Shown here: in pieces, positions 8,187 to 17,196 of the stretch
Position numbering within the stretch: the first letter of the stretch is position 1
How the letters are laid out: every line of letters begins with the position of its first letter
DNA from: Bacteroidota bacterium
Lineage (GTDB): Bacteria > Bacteroidota > Bacteroidia > UKL13-3
NCBI GenBank assembly: GCA_040388375.1
Contig: JAZKBU010000003.1
Span: forward strand, 310,001-374,000
Direction of reading: 5' to 3'
DNA length: 64,000 bases
Program-made: the position numbers and the translations under genes
The notes under the pieces: generated by a model
Told to the model about the DNA's origin: nothing
What the model saw: the letters and a program-made list of their open reading frames with translations, nothing else
Databases searched by the model: none

Positions 8187-9029
8187 ATGAATAACGAAGA
8201 AAACATCAATTACCAACGCATAGCTGATGCCATTAACTATATACAAAACAATTTTAAAACACAACCTAGTTTAGAAGAAGTAGCAGAAAAAGTGCATTTA
8301 AGTCCCTACCATTTTCAACGACTTTTTACCGAATGGGCAGGCACCAGTCCTAAAAAGTTTTTACAGTATATAAGTATAGAGTATGCAAAAAGTTTATTGA
8401 AAGAAAATCAGGTTACTTTGTTTGAAGCAGCCTTTGAAACAGGTCTTTCTGGTACCAGCCGTTTGCACGATTTGTTTATAAACATAGAAGGGATGAGTCC
8501 GGCCGAATATAAAAATGGAGGTAAAAATTTAACCATTAATTACAGTTTTGCAGCAAGCCCCTTTGGTAATATAATAGTAGCTTCTACACCCAAAGGTATT
8601 TGCCATATAGCATTTACCGATGATGAAGCACAAGCTTTTCAAATATTACAAAGTCATTTTCCCAATGCACAGTTTAACCGACATGCCGATGCAATGCAAC
8701 AAAATGCTTTGTTTATTTTTAACCACGATTGGCAAAAGTTGCCACAAATAAAATTGCATTTAAAAGGAACTGATTTTCAATTAAAAGTTTGGGAAACATT
8801 ACTTAAAATACCATTGGGCGAGTTGTCAACCTACGGAAAAATAGCACAACAAATAGATAAGCCCAATGCCCCAAGAGCAGTGGGTACCGCCATTGGCGAT
8901 AATCCAGTTGCTTTTTTAATACCTTGCCACCGAGTAATACAAGCAACAGGAAAGTTAGGTGGTTATATGTGGGGCACTACGCGTAAAACAGCTATGATAG
9001 GTTGGGAAGCATCGCAAATAAATTTATAA
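8187..9029 (+). CDS. ada: Ada-like bifunctional AraC regulator / methylated-DNA--protein-cysteine methyltransferase
   Basis: 280 residues. Residues about 10-110 are an AraC-type double helix-turn-helix (PSLEEVAEKVHLSPYHFQRL ... AAFETGLSGTSRLHDLF). The C-terminal half is an O6-methylguanine-DNA methyltransferase with the active site PCHR at 246-249 (acceptor Cys247), the GTAIGDNPVAFLIPCHRV helix and the GKLGGYMWG loop. It repairs O6-alkylguanine by suicidal alkyl transfer to Cys247. The N-terminal zinc/methylphosphotriester domain of enterobacterial Ada (four-Cys) is absent, so how the AraC domain would be switched by damage is open. The neighbour starting 2 bp downstream is AlkB-like, so the pair forms an alkylation-repair operon. 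The ATG start at 8187 fits the family N-terminus. Confidence 0.93.
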   Translation: MNNEENINYQRIADAINYIQNNFKTQPSLEEVAEKVHLSPYHFQRLFTEWAGTSPKKFLQYISIEYAKSLLKENQVTLFEAAFETGLSGTSRLHDLFINIEGMSPAEYKNGGKNLTINYSFAASPFGNIIVASTPKGICHIAFTDDEAQAFQILQSHFPNAQFNRHADAMQQNALFIFNHDWQKLPQIKLHLKGTDFQLKVWETLLKIPLGELSTYGKIAQQIDKPNAPRAVGTAIGDNPVAFLIPCHRVIQATGKLGGYMWGTTRKTAMIGWEASQINL

Positions 9030-9031
9030 AT

Positions 9032-9640
9032 ATGAATTTATTCACTGACGAAACAGACCATGACAAAAACCTATTGCCTTACGATGGTGTAGTAAATTAT
9101 TATGGTAAGCTATTTAACCAGGAAGAAGCCAATCAATACTTAACAGATTTGTTAAATACCATAGCATGGAAAAATGACGAAGCCGTTATTTTTGGTAAAC
9201 ATATTGTTACCAAACGGAAAGTAGCCTGGTATGGCGATACCGATTTTAACTATACCTATTCCAATATGACTAAAAAAGCTTTAAGCTGGACAAAAGAGCT
9301 ATTAACCATAAAGAATACAATAGAAGCTAAAACAGGCGAAACCTTTAATTCTTGCTTGTTAAACCTATACCATAGTGGCGAAGAAGGTATGGCCTGGCAC
9401 AGCGATGCAGAAAAAGATTTAAAAAAGAATGGAACCATTGCTTCTGTAAGTTTTGGTGCCGAACGTAAATTTGCCTTTAAACATAAACAAACCAAAGCAA
9501 TCGTTTCAATGCTATTGGAGCATGGTAGTTTATTACTCATGAAAGACATTACCCAAGCCAATTGGCTGCATAGATTGCCACCAACAAAATTGGTTTCCAA
9601 ACCCAGAATAAATTTAACTTTTAGAACTATCGTTATTTAG
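9032..9640 (+). CDS. alkB: AlkB-type alpha-ketoglutarate/Fe(II) DNA dealkylase
   Basis: 202 residues from the ATG at 9032, 2 bp after the ada-like stop; a longer in-frame TTG start at 9002 would overlap that gene and is rejected. The protein shows the 2OG-Fe(II) oxygenase jelly-roll core: NSCLLNLYHSGEEGMAWHSD (H123 and D125 of the facial triad), ASVSFGAERKFAFKH, the distal His at 180 (WLHRLPP) and the 2-oxoglutarate-binding PRINLTFR (R192). The family oxidatively removes methyl or etheno groups from N1-adenine and N3-cytosine, releasing formaldehyde. The layout of the N-terminal lid resembles the ALKBH2/3-like branch. Co-transcription with the O6-methylguanine methyltransferase gives a complete response to alkylation damage. 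Confidence 0.93.
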   Translation: MNLFTDETDHDKNLLPYDGVVNYYGKLFNQEEANQYLTDLLNTIAWKNDEAVIFGKHIVTKRKVAWYGDTDFNYTYSNMTKKALSWTKELLTIKNTIEAKTGETFNSCLLNLYHSGEEGMAWHSDAEKDLKKNGTIASVSFGAERKFAFKHKQTKAIVSMLLEHGSLLLMKDITQANWLHRLPPTKLVSKPRINLTFRTIVI

Positions 9641-9702
9641 TAATGCAACATTTTGAAAATTGGTATTGTCAAAAAGCATGAAAATAATTAAACAATACTT
9701 TT

Positions 9703-10464
9703 ATGAAAAAAGCAATTTTAGCAATGAAGACAATAGTGTTATTGGCAATGATTTTAAGCTTGAGTTTTACAAGCTGTAAAAAAGGTTGGTGGGGTTATGA
9801 AGAAGAAAATGGTGGTGGAGGTAAAGGCGGGGGAGGTAAAGGTGGCCAAACACATGTAAAGGGAATCATATATACCCAAGGCTGTGGAATTGGTATTTAC
9901 GGAGATGGCTTATGGATTAAATTAGATGATGGCACTTTATTACAACCTTGTGCCCAATCGTTTCAAACACTTTGCCCTATTGTTTTGCATGAAGGCGACA
10001 GGGTAGAATTAAGCTATAGTGCTTACAAGGGTGATTATCCCGATTTTCAACCCTATTGCGATATGATGATGTTTCCTTTTAAAAGAGTTACCATTGATTT
10101 TATGACCGTAATAAACAAGCCCGTAGGTACATGCAAACCTGTTACTGTACCTAATAACTACGACCAACTGGATTTAGCGCAGGTAAACATAGGCGAAGCA
10201 TCAATTGTAGGAACCAGTTTAAAACTAAATATTGGTTATAGCGGATGCAGTAAGAATGCCGAAAAATTCGGTTTAGTTGGCAAATTAATTAGTAAAGGAA
10301 GTACTTTAACCTATGAAATAAAACTAACAGATGCAGTACCAGAAATGTGCCAAGCTTATTTTACCGAGGATTTATGTTTTGATTTACAATCACTCAGAAA
10401 TCCAACAAACAGTAGCAGGGTGAAAATTAAATTGATTGGATTCGGTAAAGAGTTAATATTGTAA
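9703..10464 (+). CDS. Lipoprotein with Gly/Lys-rich linker, function unknown
   Basis: 253 residues. The N-terminus is a lipoprotein signal, with the lipidated Cys at residue 25 (SFTSCKKG); an alternative start at Met8 would also leave a signal. The mature N-terminus carries a GGGGKGGGGKGG linker (about residues 37-48), followed by a compact domain of about 200 residues with nine cysteines (for example QGCGIGIYGDG, CAQSFQTLCP, YCDMM, GCSKNAE), suggesting disulfides in the envelope. I do not recognise a family; the beta-rich pattern GIGIYGDGLWIKLDDGTLLQ suggests an OB-like or beta-sandwich fold. It lies 62 bp after alkB and ends at a bidirectional terminator, and may be read from the same transcript. 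Confidence 0.8.
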   Translation: MKKAILAMKTIVLLAMILSLSFTSCKKGWWGYEEENGGGGKGGGGKGGQTHVKGIIYTQGCGIGIYGDGLWIKLDDGTLLQPCAQSFQTLCPIVLHEGDRVELSYSAYKGDYPDFQPYCDMMMFPFKRVTIDFMTVINKPVGTCKPVTVPNNYDQLDLAQVNIGEASIVGTSLKLNIGYSGCSKNAEKFGLVGKLISKGSTLTYEIKLTDAVPEMCQAYFTEDLCFDLQSLRNPTNSSRVKIKLIGFGKELIL

Positions 10465-10511
10465 TATAATTAGTTAGTTTGTTTGCTAAAGCTAATTGAA
10501 ACAAACCCCAT

Positions 10512-10541
10512 AAAAAAAGAGAACCTAGGTTCTCTTTTTTT
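10512..10541. terminator. Perfect 30-bp palindromic bidirectional terminator
   Basis: A fully self-complementary 30-bp sequence: seven A, then GAGAACC, then its complement ending in seven T, centred on CCTAGG. It lies between the convergent genes at 9703-10464 (plus) and pnp (minus), and gives an A-tract/hairpin/T-tract on both strands, so it can stop transcription from both sides. Confidence 0.88.
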
Positions 10542-10563
10542 GTTATTGTATGATAAGCTAAAA

Positions 10564-12720
10564 TTAAGCTTGTGGCTCTTGTGGAGTTTCAGGCTTAGGA
10601 GTTGGCTCAGGTTTAGGTAATAAAGCTTTGCGGCTTAATCTGAATTTACCTGTTTTTTTGTCAACCTCTATTAATTTAACCTGTATTGTTTCACCTTGTT
10701 GTAATACACCATCCATTTTATCAATGCGGTTCCAGCTTATTTCACTAATGTGTAATAAACCGTCTTTACCCGGTAAAAATTCAACAAATGCACCAAAGTC
10801 CATTATGTTTTTAACTTTACCTTCGTATACCTCACCAACAACCGGTACAGCTACTATGCCTTTAATTAACTGCATAGCTCTGCGTAAACTTTCAGCGTTG
10901 CTCGATGCTATTTCAACCACACCGTTTTTATCATTTTCGGTAATAGAAACAGTAGCACCCGTTTCTTTTTGAATACCTTGAATAATTTTACCGCCTGGTC
11001 CTATTACTGCACCAATAAATTCTTTATCAATTAGTAAAGTTTCAATACGCGGAGCATGTGGTTTTAAATCGTCAGCAGCAGCCGAAATAGTTTTATTCAT
11101 TTCGTTTCTGATATGCTCACGACCGGCTTTAGCTTGGTTTAATGCTTCTTCAACCATTTCCCAACGTAAACCGTTTATTTTTATATCCATTTGGCAGGCA
11201 GTAATACCTTTTGCAGTACCTACTACTTTAAAATCCATATCACCTAAGTGATCTTCATCTCCTAAAATATCAGATAAAATAGCATATTTACCGGTAGTTT
11301 CATCGCTTACTAAACCCATAGCAATACCACTAACAGCACCGGTAATTTTAATACCTGCATCCATTAATGCCAATGAACCCGCACAAACAGTAGCCATACT
11401 TGATGAACCATTTGATTCTAAAATATCAGATACAATACGGATAGTATATGGACTTTCAATTAAAGGAGGTAATACACGTTTTAAACCACGTAAAGCTAAG
11501 TTACCGTGTCCAATTTCACGTCTTCCCGGTCCACGGTTAGGTCTAACCTCGCCAGTAGAGAATGAAGGGAAATTGTAATGTAACATAAACTTAGCATAAC
11601 CGGCTAACATTGGGCTATCCAATAATTGCTCATCTAATTTAGAACCTAAAGTAACCGTAGTTAATGATTGTGTTTCGCCACGGGTAAATAAAGCCGAACC
11701 ATGAGCAGCAGGTAAATAACTTACTTCTGTCCATATTGGGCGTACTTCATCCAATTGTCTACCGTCTAAACGTTGTCTTTCATTCATAATCATCGCACGA
11801 ACTGCATCGTACTCTACATCATGAAAATATTTATTGCTTAAAAATTTATCAACTTCAGTTCCTTCCGGTAACGAAGCTTTAAACTCTTCTCTGATAGCTT
11901 TAAAGCCAGCGCTTCTTTCATTTTTACCTGCTTTTGATTTAGCTACTGCATATACTTTATCGTAAGCAAATGCACGAATAGCAGTTTCTAATTCAGGATT
12001 GCTGCGTTCGTGGTTATAAGTACGTACAGGTTTTTTGCCTCCTAACATTTCGCATAATTCCCACTGTGCTTTTATTTGTAATTTAATGGCTTCGTGAGCT
12101 ACTTTTAAAGCAGCTAACATATCCACTTCACTTACCTCTTGGCACTCACCTTCAACCATGTTTAAGTCTTTTTCAGTACCTGCTACTATTAAGTCCATAT
12201 CAGCACGCTCTAATTCGTCTTTGTATGGATTGATAACAAACTGACCATCAATACGTGCAACACGTACTTCAGAAATAGGTCCGTTAAAAGGAACATCACT
12301 TACTAATAAAGCAGCCGAAGCAGCTAAACCAACCAATGCATCAGGCATAATGTTTTGGTCAGACGATATTAAAGTTAATGCTACTTGCGTATCAGCATGG
12401 TAATCACTAGGGAATAATGGGCGTAAAGCTCTATCTACTATACGACTAATCAATACTTCGTAATCAGATAATTTAGCTTCTCTGCGGTGAAAGCTTCCCG
12501 GTATGCGACCTACGGAAGCAAATTTTTCTTGGTAATCAACCGTAAGTGGCATAAAGTCCATATCTTCTTTGGCTTCTTTAGCCGATACTACAGTAGCCAT
12601 GATCATGGTATCACCCATTTTTACTACTACTGCTCCATCAGCTTGGCGAGCTAAACGGCCAGTTTCAATACTGATGGTTTTACCACCAATTTCAAATGTT
12701 TTAATTGTTGCTTGTGACAT
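10564..12720 (-). CDS. pnp: Polyribonucleotide nucleotidyltransferase (PNPase)
   Basis: 718 residues, the usual length. The order is: RNase PH domain 1 (about 10-145), alpha-helical linker, RNase PH domain 2 (about 310-545, with RGETQSL and [18 protein letters not shown]), KH domain (about 560-620, [13 protein letters not shown]) and S1 domain (about 628-695, [20 protein letters not shown]). The C-terminal tail is Pro/Glu/Lys-rich. It degrades RNA 3'-5' by phosphorolysis and can also synthesise heteropolymeric tails. rpsO lies upstream on the same strand, the common bacterial order, but here a terminator hairpin separates them. The 112-bp leader contains a weak 7-bp CCCATCT/AGATGGG pairing (12739-12745 and 12774-12780) that might be relevant to autoregulation; this is speculative. 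Confidence 0.97.
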   Translation of the reverse strand: MSQATIKTFEIGGKTISIETGRLARQADGAVVVKMGDTMIMATVVSAKEAKEDMDFMPLTVDYQEKFASVGRIPGSFHRREAKLSDYEVLISRIVDRALRPLFPSDYHADTQVALTLISSDQNIMPDALVGLAASAALLVSDVPFNGPISEVRVARIDGQFVINPYKDELERADMDLIVAGTEKDLNMVEGECQEVSEVDMLAALKVAHEAIKLQIKAQWELCEMLGGKKPVRTYNHERSNPELETAIRAFAYDKVYAVAKSKAGKNERSAGFKAIREEFKASLPEGTEVDKFLSNKYFHDVEYDAVRAMIMNERQRLDGRQLDEVRPIWTEVSYLPAAHGSALFTRGETQSLTTVTLGSKLDEQLLDSPMLAGYAKFMLHYNFPSFSTGEVRPNRGPGRREIGHGNLALRGLKRVLPPLIESPYTIRIVSDILESNGSSSMATVCAGSLALMDAGIKITGAVSGIAMGLVSDETTGKYAILSDILGDEDHLGDMDFKVVGTAKGITACQMDIKINGLRWEMVEEALNQAKAGREHIRNEMNKTISAAADDLKPHAPRIETLLIDKEFIGAVIGPGGKIIQGIQKETGATVSITENDKNGVVEIASSNAESLRRAMQLIKGIVAVPVVGEVYEGKVKNIMDFGAFVEFLPGKDGLLHISEISWNRIDKMDGVLQQGETIQVKLIEVDKKTGKFRLSRKALLPKPEPTPKPETPQEPQA

Positions 12721-12832
12721 ATTTTTTAAATTTTCAGCCCCATCTGTTTTACTTTTATAACTTTTACTTACTAAGATGGGATTAGTAAACGAAAGATTTT
12801 TCTGTTTTAAATTTTACTCCTTTAAAAACATA

Positions 12833-12864
12833 AAAGCAGGAGCTATATAATTGGCCCCTGCTTT
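12833..12864 (-). terminator. Terminator between rpsO and pnp
   Basis: Hairpin with an 8-bp stem (AAAGCAGG/CCTGCTTT, 12833-12840 with 12857-12864), extended by 2 bp after one mismatch, followed on the minus strand by ATGTTTTTAAA. It lies 68 bp after the rpsO stop and would attenuate transcription into pnp. Confidence 0.68.
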
Positions 12865-12932
12865 CAATAAATTAATGTAGTGTTACCTCTTTTTTTAAAT
12901 TCAAAGGCAACATTAGTTTTAATCCGAATATC

Positions 12933-13208
12933 TTATTTACGGATTTCAAGTTCTTTGATAATTGCTCTATAGCGGAAAACGTCTTTACGCATCAAGTAAT
13001 TTAATAAAGAGCGTCTTTTTCCAACTAACTTTACAAGACTTAACTCTGCAGAGAAATCTTTTTTGTTAATTTTTAAATGCTCAGTAATGTGATTGATCCT
13101 CTCAGTGAAAAGAGCAATCTGACTTTCAGCAGAACCAGTGTCTGTTTTAGACTTAGCTGTACCGAATTTTTCGAAGATGGCTTGTTTAGCCTCGCTTGTC
13201 AAATGCAT
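12933..13208 (-). CDS. rpsO: 30S ribosomal protein S15
   Basis: 91 residues, near the family standard of 88-90. The signature is clear: DTGSAESQIALFTERINHIT at about 22-41 and KRRSLLNYLMRKD at about 64-76, followed by YRAIIKELEIR. It binds the central domain of 16S rRNA early in 30S assembly. The ATG at 13208 is preceded by an exact Bacteroidota promoter (see 13243-13273). pnp follows downstream but after a hairpin terminator, so the classical rpsO-pnp pair is probably attenuated rather than a simple operon. Confidence 0.98.
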   Translation of the reverse strand: MHLTSEAKQAIFEKFGTAKSKTDTGSAESQIALFTERINHITEHLKINKKDFSAELSLVKLVGKRRSLLNYLMRKDVFRYRAIIKELEIRK

Positions 13209-13242
13209 GATCTATTTTGTTTATTTTTAATGAATAAGGCTG

Positions 13243-13273
13243 CAAATGTAAAAAGTTTTTATTAGGAAACAAA
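13243..13273 (-). promoter_or_regulatory. Housekeeping-type promoter of rpsO
   Basis: On the minus strand TTTG (13273-13270), then exactly 19 bp, then TACATTTG (13250-13243), matching the Bacteroidota primary-sigma consensus TTTG-N19-TAnnTTTG without mismatch. It places the transcription start roughly 25-30 bp before the rpsO ATG. Confidence 0.82.
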
Positions 13274-13394
13274 CATTCCCCTAAAAATTAGCCAGATGTG
13301 GCTTTAATTAAGCGTCAGCACAAAGAGAAAATATTTGCCATATTCCAACAGAACCTTTTTAATCTTAAATTGCCAAATATTTCCAATTTAAGTT

Positions 13395-14522
13395 TTGTCG
13401 GGCATTTATATCCATATTCCTTTTTGTAAGCAAGCGTGTTTCTACTGTAATTTCCATTTTTCAACCCAATTGAAAAATATAGACGATATGGTGGAGGCTA
13501 TTTGCAAGGAAATACATTTGCGCCATCATTATTTACAAGACAAAACTTTAGCCAGCATATATTTTGGTGGGGGAACGCCCAGTTTACTTAATAACCAACA
13601 AATAGGGCAAATATTTGAAGCCATACAACAGTATTTTACTATAGCCAAAGGAGCCGAAGTAACATTGGAGGCCAATCCGGATGATTTAACCGCAGAAAAA
13701 TTAAAGGAACTGAAGCAAACACCAATTAACCGCTTAAGTATTGGTGTACAAAGTTTTTTTGATGCTGATTTAAAATGGATGAATCGTGCGCACAATGTCA
13801 ACCAGGCAGAAACAGCGATCGCTTTGGCCAAAGAGATTGGTTTCCATAATATTACCATTGATTTAATTTATGGAACACCCGGTTTAAGTAATGCCAACTG
13901 GCTAACCAATATCAATACCGCTTTGGCTTTAGGTGTAAACCATGTAAGCAGCTATGCTTTAACAGTAGAACCTAAAACAGCATTAGCCTCATTTATAGAA
14001 AAAGGAAAATATGCCCAAACCAACGATGAGCAAGCCGCAGAGCAGTTTGATATTTTGGTAAAAACCCTAACAGAAAATGGCTTTATACATTACGAAATAA
14101 GCAATTTTGGTAAAGCAGGGTTTTTAGCACAACACAATGGCAATTACTGGAAAGGCAAACATTATTTAGGGATTGGTCCTTCTGCACATTCCTTTAATAC
14201 CCTGTCTCGCAGTTGGAACGTAGCCAATAACCAGGCATATATACAGGCATTACAAAATGATAACTTTGAATTAACGGAGGAGATACTCAGTGTAAATGAC
14301 CAGATAAACGAATACATAATGACAGGTTTACGTACCATTTGGGGTTGCGATTTGGGTTTTATTGAACAGCAGTTTGGTGTGGCACATAAAGAACGTATAC
14401 TAAAAGCAGCAACAAAGTTTATAACACAAGATTTACTTACTATTCAGCAGGGTATTTTATTAACTACCCCAAAAGGTAAGTTTTTAGCCGATGGCATTGC
14501 CGCTGATTTATTTTTGGTTTAA
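13395..14522 (+). CDS. hemW: HemW-type radical SAM protein (heme chaperone, HemN family)
   Basis: 375 residues. It begins at a TTG: the in-frame codons just upstream are GTT and then a TAA stop at 13389, and the family N-terminus GIYIHIPFC follows at once, so no ATG is possible. The radical SAM cluster motif is C11-x3-C15-x2-C18, followed by N-F; the Phe at the fourth position (Cys in true HemN) marks the HemW subgroup, which lacks coproporphyrinogen oxidase activity and transfers heme to respiratory proteins. GGGTPS (SAM-binding region), EANPDDLT and the C-terminal HemN domain (YIMTGLRTIWGCDL) are present. Two further plus-strand genes follow (14576, 15046) and may share its transcript. Confidence 0.93.
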   Translation: MSGIYIHIPFCKQACFYCNFHFSTQLKNIDDMVEAICKEIHLRHHYLQDKTLASIYFGGGTPSLLNNQQIGQIFEAIQQYFTIAKGAEVTLEANPDDLTAEKLKELKQTPINRLSIGVQSFFDADLKWMNRAHNVNQAETAIALAKEIGFHNITIDLIYGTPGLSNANWLTNINTALALGVNHVSSYALTVEPKTALASFIEKGKYAQTNDEQAAEQFDILVKTLTENGFIHYEISNFGKAGFLAQHNGNYWKGKHYLGIGPSAHSFNTLSRSWNVANNQAYIQALQNDNFELTEEILSVNDQINEYIMTGLRTIWGCDLGFIEQQFGVAHKERILKAATKFITQDLLTIQQGILLTTPKGKFLADGIAADLFLV

Positions 14523-14575
14523 CACAATAAAGCAAAACTATTGCTAATATTGGAGCTTAATTATTGATATACTAA

Positions 14576-15037
14576 ATGAACGATTGGTGGCAAATAGTTA
14601 GTGTTACATTAATTTGTACCATTAAATTTATTATTGGTTTAGGAATGGCATTGGCTTATAATTTTAAACCGGTTGTTTTTTACTTGACTACAGTTGGCGG
14701 AGGTATGCTGGGGGTGTTTATTTACCTATACCTTTGGGACTTTATATTGCTTATAAAAAAGAAAATAGTAAAGCCAAAACCACATGTAGTGCATATAAAA
14801 ATTAACAAGAGCATTCGTAGAATGGTTCGTTTTTCAAGAACGTGGGGTATTTACGGTATAGCACTGGTAACACCTACTATTATATCAATGCCGGTGGGTA
14901 CACTTATTTGCAGAGCTATAGAAAAAAACAAATGGCATATTAAATTAGTCATGTTTTTTTCATTGAGCTTTTGGTCAATACTCATTATAACCTTGCAGAA
15001 TCTGTTCAATATAGATGTACAGGCCTGGTTTAAATAA
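14576..15037 (+). CDS. Small integral membrane protein, unknown function
   Basis: 153 residues with about four hydrophobic segments: roughly 5-28, 32-57 (VVFYLTTVGGGMLGVFIYLY), 92-112 (GIYGIALVTPTIISMPVGTL) and 122-142. A basic cytoplasmic loop lies between the second and third (IKKKIVKPKPH). The GIALVTPTIISMPVG segment, with glycine and proline inside a membrane helix, recalls small export/permease-like proteins, but I do not assign a family. It starts with ATG, 53 bp after hemW, and is followed after 8 bp by a glycosyltransferase gene, so it is probably the middle gene of one operon. Confidence 0.8.
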   Translation: MNDWWQIVSVTLICTIKFIIGLGMALAYNFKPVVFYLTTVGGGMLGVFIYLYLWDFILLIKKKIVKPKPHVVHIKINKSIRRMVRFSRTWGIYGIALVTPTIISMPVGTLICRAIEKNKWHIKLVMFFSLSFWSILIITLQNLFNIDVQAWFK

Positions 15038-15045
15038 ACAAAAAA

Positions 15046-16035
15046 ATGAAAGTACTTTATGCCATTCAAGGAACCGGAAACGGCCATATAAGCAGGGCTC
15101 GCGAAGTAATTCCTATTCTAAAAAACTATTGCGAATTGGATTTACTCATTAGCGGTACACAAGCCGATGTACAATTACCATACGAAGTAAAATATAAGTT
15201 ACAGGGAGTTGGTTTTGTTTTTGGTAAAGATGGTGGTATAGATATGGGCAAAAGTGTGAAAGACTTACACCCCATTAAGTTTATAAAAGACATTTATAAA
15301 ATACCTGTTAAAGAATATGATTTGGTGATTAACGATTATGAGCCAGTGAGTGCCTGGGCTTGTAAAATACATCAGTTAGATTGTGTAGCTATTAGTCACC
15401 AGGCTTCTTTCCTGAGTAAAAATACGCCACGTATAAAAAAGCGCGATAAGTTTGCAGAAAACGTATTGAAAAATTATGCTCCTTGTACGGATAAAGTAGC
15501 CTTTCACTTTGATACCTACGATGACTTTATACATACACCCGTTATCAGGAGTGAGGTAAGGCAAATGGAGGTAAGTAATAAAGAACATATTGCTGTTTAT
15601 TTGCCGGCTTATGCCGATGAAATATTGCTAAAACATTTCAATAAAATTCCATCAGTTCAGTTTGAAGTGTTTAGTAAACATACCAAACAGGCATATACCA
15701 AAAAGAACGTAACCGTAAAACCGGTTTTAAATAACGATTTTATTACAAGCCTTGCCAGTAGCAATGGTTTAATTACCAATGGTGGGTTTGAAAGTCCAGC
15801 GGAAGCTAGTTTTTTAGGTAAAAAAGTAATGTGTATTCCTATGGCTAATCAGTATGAGCAACTGTGCAATGCCAAAGCATTTAAATTGCTGGGTGGAACA
15901 CGCGTAAAAAAAATAGAAGACAATTTTTACCAAAGAATAGAAAACTGGTTACATTTTGGTAAACCTATTCCCGTTAATTATAAAGATGAAACGGCTGCTA
16001 TTATTGAAGGTATTATCAATAAGTATAAAAAATAA
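15046..16035 (+). CDS. MurG-like glycosyltransferase family protein (GT-B fold)
   Basis: 329 residues. The N-terminus MKVLYAIQGTGNGHISRARE is the typical first strand and glycine-rich loop of GT-B glycosyltransferases related to MurG and to archaeal MJ1255-like proteins. The C-terminal nucleotide-sugar-binding half contains LITNGGFESPAEASFLGKKV (the GG-x-x-S/T-P-x-E region) and PMANQYEQLCNAKAF, which parallels the P-x-x-x-Q-x-x-N motif. Donor and acceptor cannot be read from sequence. There is no signal peptide; it probably acts at the cytoplasmic face of the inner membrane, possibly with the small membrane protein encoded 8 bp upstream. Confidence 0.87.
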   Translation: MKVLYAIQGTGNGHISRAREVIPILKNYCELDLLISGTQADVQLPYEVKYKLQGVGFVFGKDGGIDMGKSVKDLHPIKFIKDIYKIPVKEYDLVINDYEPVSAWACKIHQLDCVAISHQASFLSKNTPRIKKRDKFAENVLKNYAPCTDKVAFHFDTYDDFIHTPVIRSEVRQMEVSNKEHIAVYLPAYADEILLKHFNKIPSVQFEVFSKHTKQAYTKKNVTVKPVLNNDFITSLASSNGLITNGGFESPAEASFLGKKVMCIPMANQYEQLCNAKAFKLLGGTRVKKIEDNFYQRIENWLHFGKPIPVNYKDETAAIIEGIINKYKK

Positions 16036-16036
16036 C

Positions 16037-16070
16037 CATTGCAAGTTGTAGTAATATTTTACTTGCAATG
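16037..16070 (-). terminator. Hairpin between convergent genes
   Basis: Perfect 10-bp stem (CATTGCAAGT/ACTTGCAATG, 16037-16046 with 16061-16070), loop 14 nt. On the minus strand it is followed by GGTTATTTTTTA, which suits termination of the gene at 16090; on the plus strand there is no T-tract. Confidence 0.65.
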
Positions 16071-16089
16071 ACTCTGATAACGTTTATGC

Positions 16090-17046
16090 TTAACTAAATC
16101 TACGTTGTATTAATTTTTCTAAGTCTTTTACCAGTGCATTATCATGGCTCCAGTTATGCGAAATCTTTAATTCAGTCCAAATTAAGTTGGCTTCTGTTAA
16201 ATCATCTGCACTGTTTATTTTATCAATAGATTTGGCATATTCCACTACATTTTCTTTGAATAACTCATTTACAAAAGCTATTTTTTTGTTTAATGAAATG
16301 GCGGTTTTTAAACTATCAATTTTAGGTTCAACAATTTTTTCAGCATGTTGGAATCCTTCTTTGTTGTGCGCCATTTTTTCGTTTAAACTTATTTCAGTTG
16401 CAGGCATCACCGTTTTACCAATACTGAAAAATGGAGCAGGTTTTTCTTTAGGCTCCTGTGCAGGTGTGTTTATTTCAAAATGAGGAGCAGTAACGGGGCT
16501 TCTGGTTTCTATTATTTCCTCCGCTTTTGGTTCCACAATTATTTCTTCCACAGGTGTCGCTGCTATAATTGGTTCTGTTCGAACCTCTGCTACAATAACA
16601 GGTTCATTAATAATAGCCGGTTGTTCTACAATTTCTTCTACAGCTGCAGGTGTTTCTTCCTGTACAGGAACAACTAAGGTTGGCTCAGGTTCAAAGAAAA
16701 CTATATTGGGTGCCACTTCCGTTTGTTGAATAGTTGTTTCGGCTACCTCTGCAATATTATTAATGCTTAACTCTTCCTGTGAGCCCATCATAACAATATC
16801 TTTAAAGTTAAGCTCTTCTTTTTTCAACTCGTTCGATATGTTTTCTTTTAACTGAATTTGCTCTTCGTTTAAATCATTGGTTGTTTTTAAACGCAAAATA
16901 AGTTCGTACAAATCAGCACAATTTCTTTTTAAAACTTCTTTTTCAACTTCACTTAAATCAGCATGTGGTTTTAATATTTCGCTACTGTACATAGCCAAAT
17001 CTTCTATACGGGTATTTATTTTTGTAATTAATTGAATAGCATTCAT
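16090..17046 (-). CDS. Cytoplasmic protein with Glu/Pro/Val-rich central region, unknown
   Basis: 318 residues from the ATG at 17046; a TTG six codons upstream is less likely. Residues 1-85 are helical and charged (NAIQLITKINTRIEDLAMYS, EVEKEVLKRNCADLYELILR), probably a coiled coil. Residues about 100-215 are low-complexity (repeated EE/EPxV/PAxxEP segments), typical of a disordered linker. The C-terminal 100 residues are again helical (ISLNKKIAFVNELFKENVVE, ANLIWTELKISHNWSHDNAL). The helical-linker-helical layout with the segment KIAFVNELF resembles widely conserved Bacteroidota proteins of unknown function. No signal peptide. Function not assigned. It is monocistronic and convergent with the glycosyltransferase gene. 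Confidence 0.8.
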   Translation of the reverse strand: MNAIQLITKINTRIEDLAMYSSEILKPHADLSEVEKEVLKRNCADLYELILRLKTTNDLNEEQIQLKENISNELKKEELNFKDIVMMGSQEELSINNIAEVAETTIQQTEVAPNIVFFEPEPTLVVPVQEETPAAVEEIVEQPAIINEPVIVAEVRTEPIIAATPVEEIIVEPKAEEIIETRSPVTAPHFEINTPAQEPKEKPAPFFSIGKTVMPATEISLNEKMAHNKEGFQHAEKIVEPKIDSLKTAISLNKKIAFVNELFKENVVEYAKSIDKINSADDLTEANLIWTELKISHNWSHDNALVKDLEKLIQRRFS

Positions 17047-17181
17047 AATGGCAAAATTCACCAAATAAAATAATCATACAATAAATAGTAATAAACATGT
17101 GTTATTAACCTAAGCCCATATTTTACTACCTATTCTTCAGCTATTTTCTAATGGCATCGTATAATTAAAAAATAAAATAAT

Positions 17182-17189
17182 TACTTTCG
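17182..17189 (+). promoter_or_regulatory. Possible -7 element of tdk
   Basis: TACTTTCG, one mismatch to TAnnTTTG, ends 7 bp before the tdk ATG, implying a very short leader. A proper -33 TTTG at 18-19 bp is not present, so this is tentative. Confidence 0.38.
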
Positions 17190-17196
17190 CCTGACC

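Noticed and set aside
9002-9031. TTG start of AlkB at 9002
   Set aside because: It would overlap the Ada-like gene by 28 bp; the ATG at 9032 fits the family N-terminus and spacing.
12739-12780. PNPase autoregulatory leader hairpin
   Set aside because: A 7-bp stem with a 28-nt loop is too weak to report as a feature; noted under pnp only.
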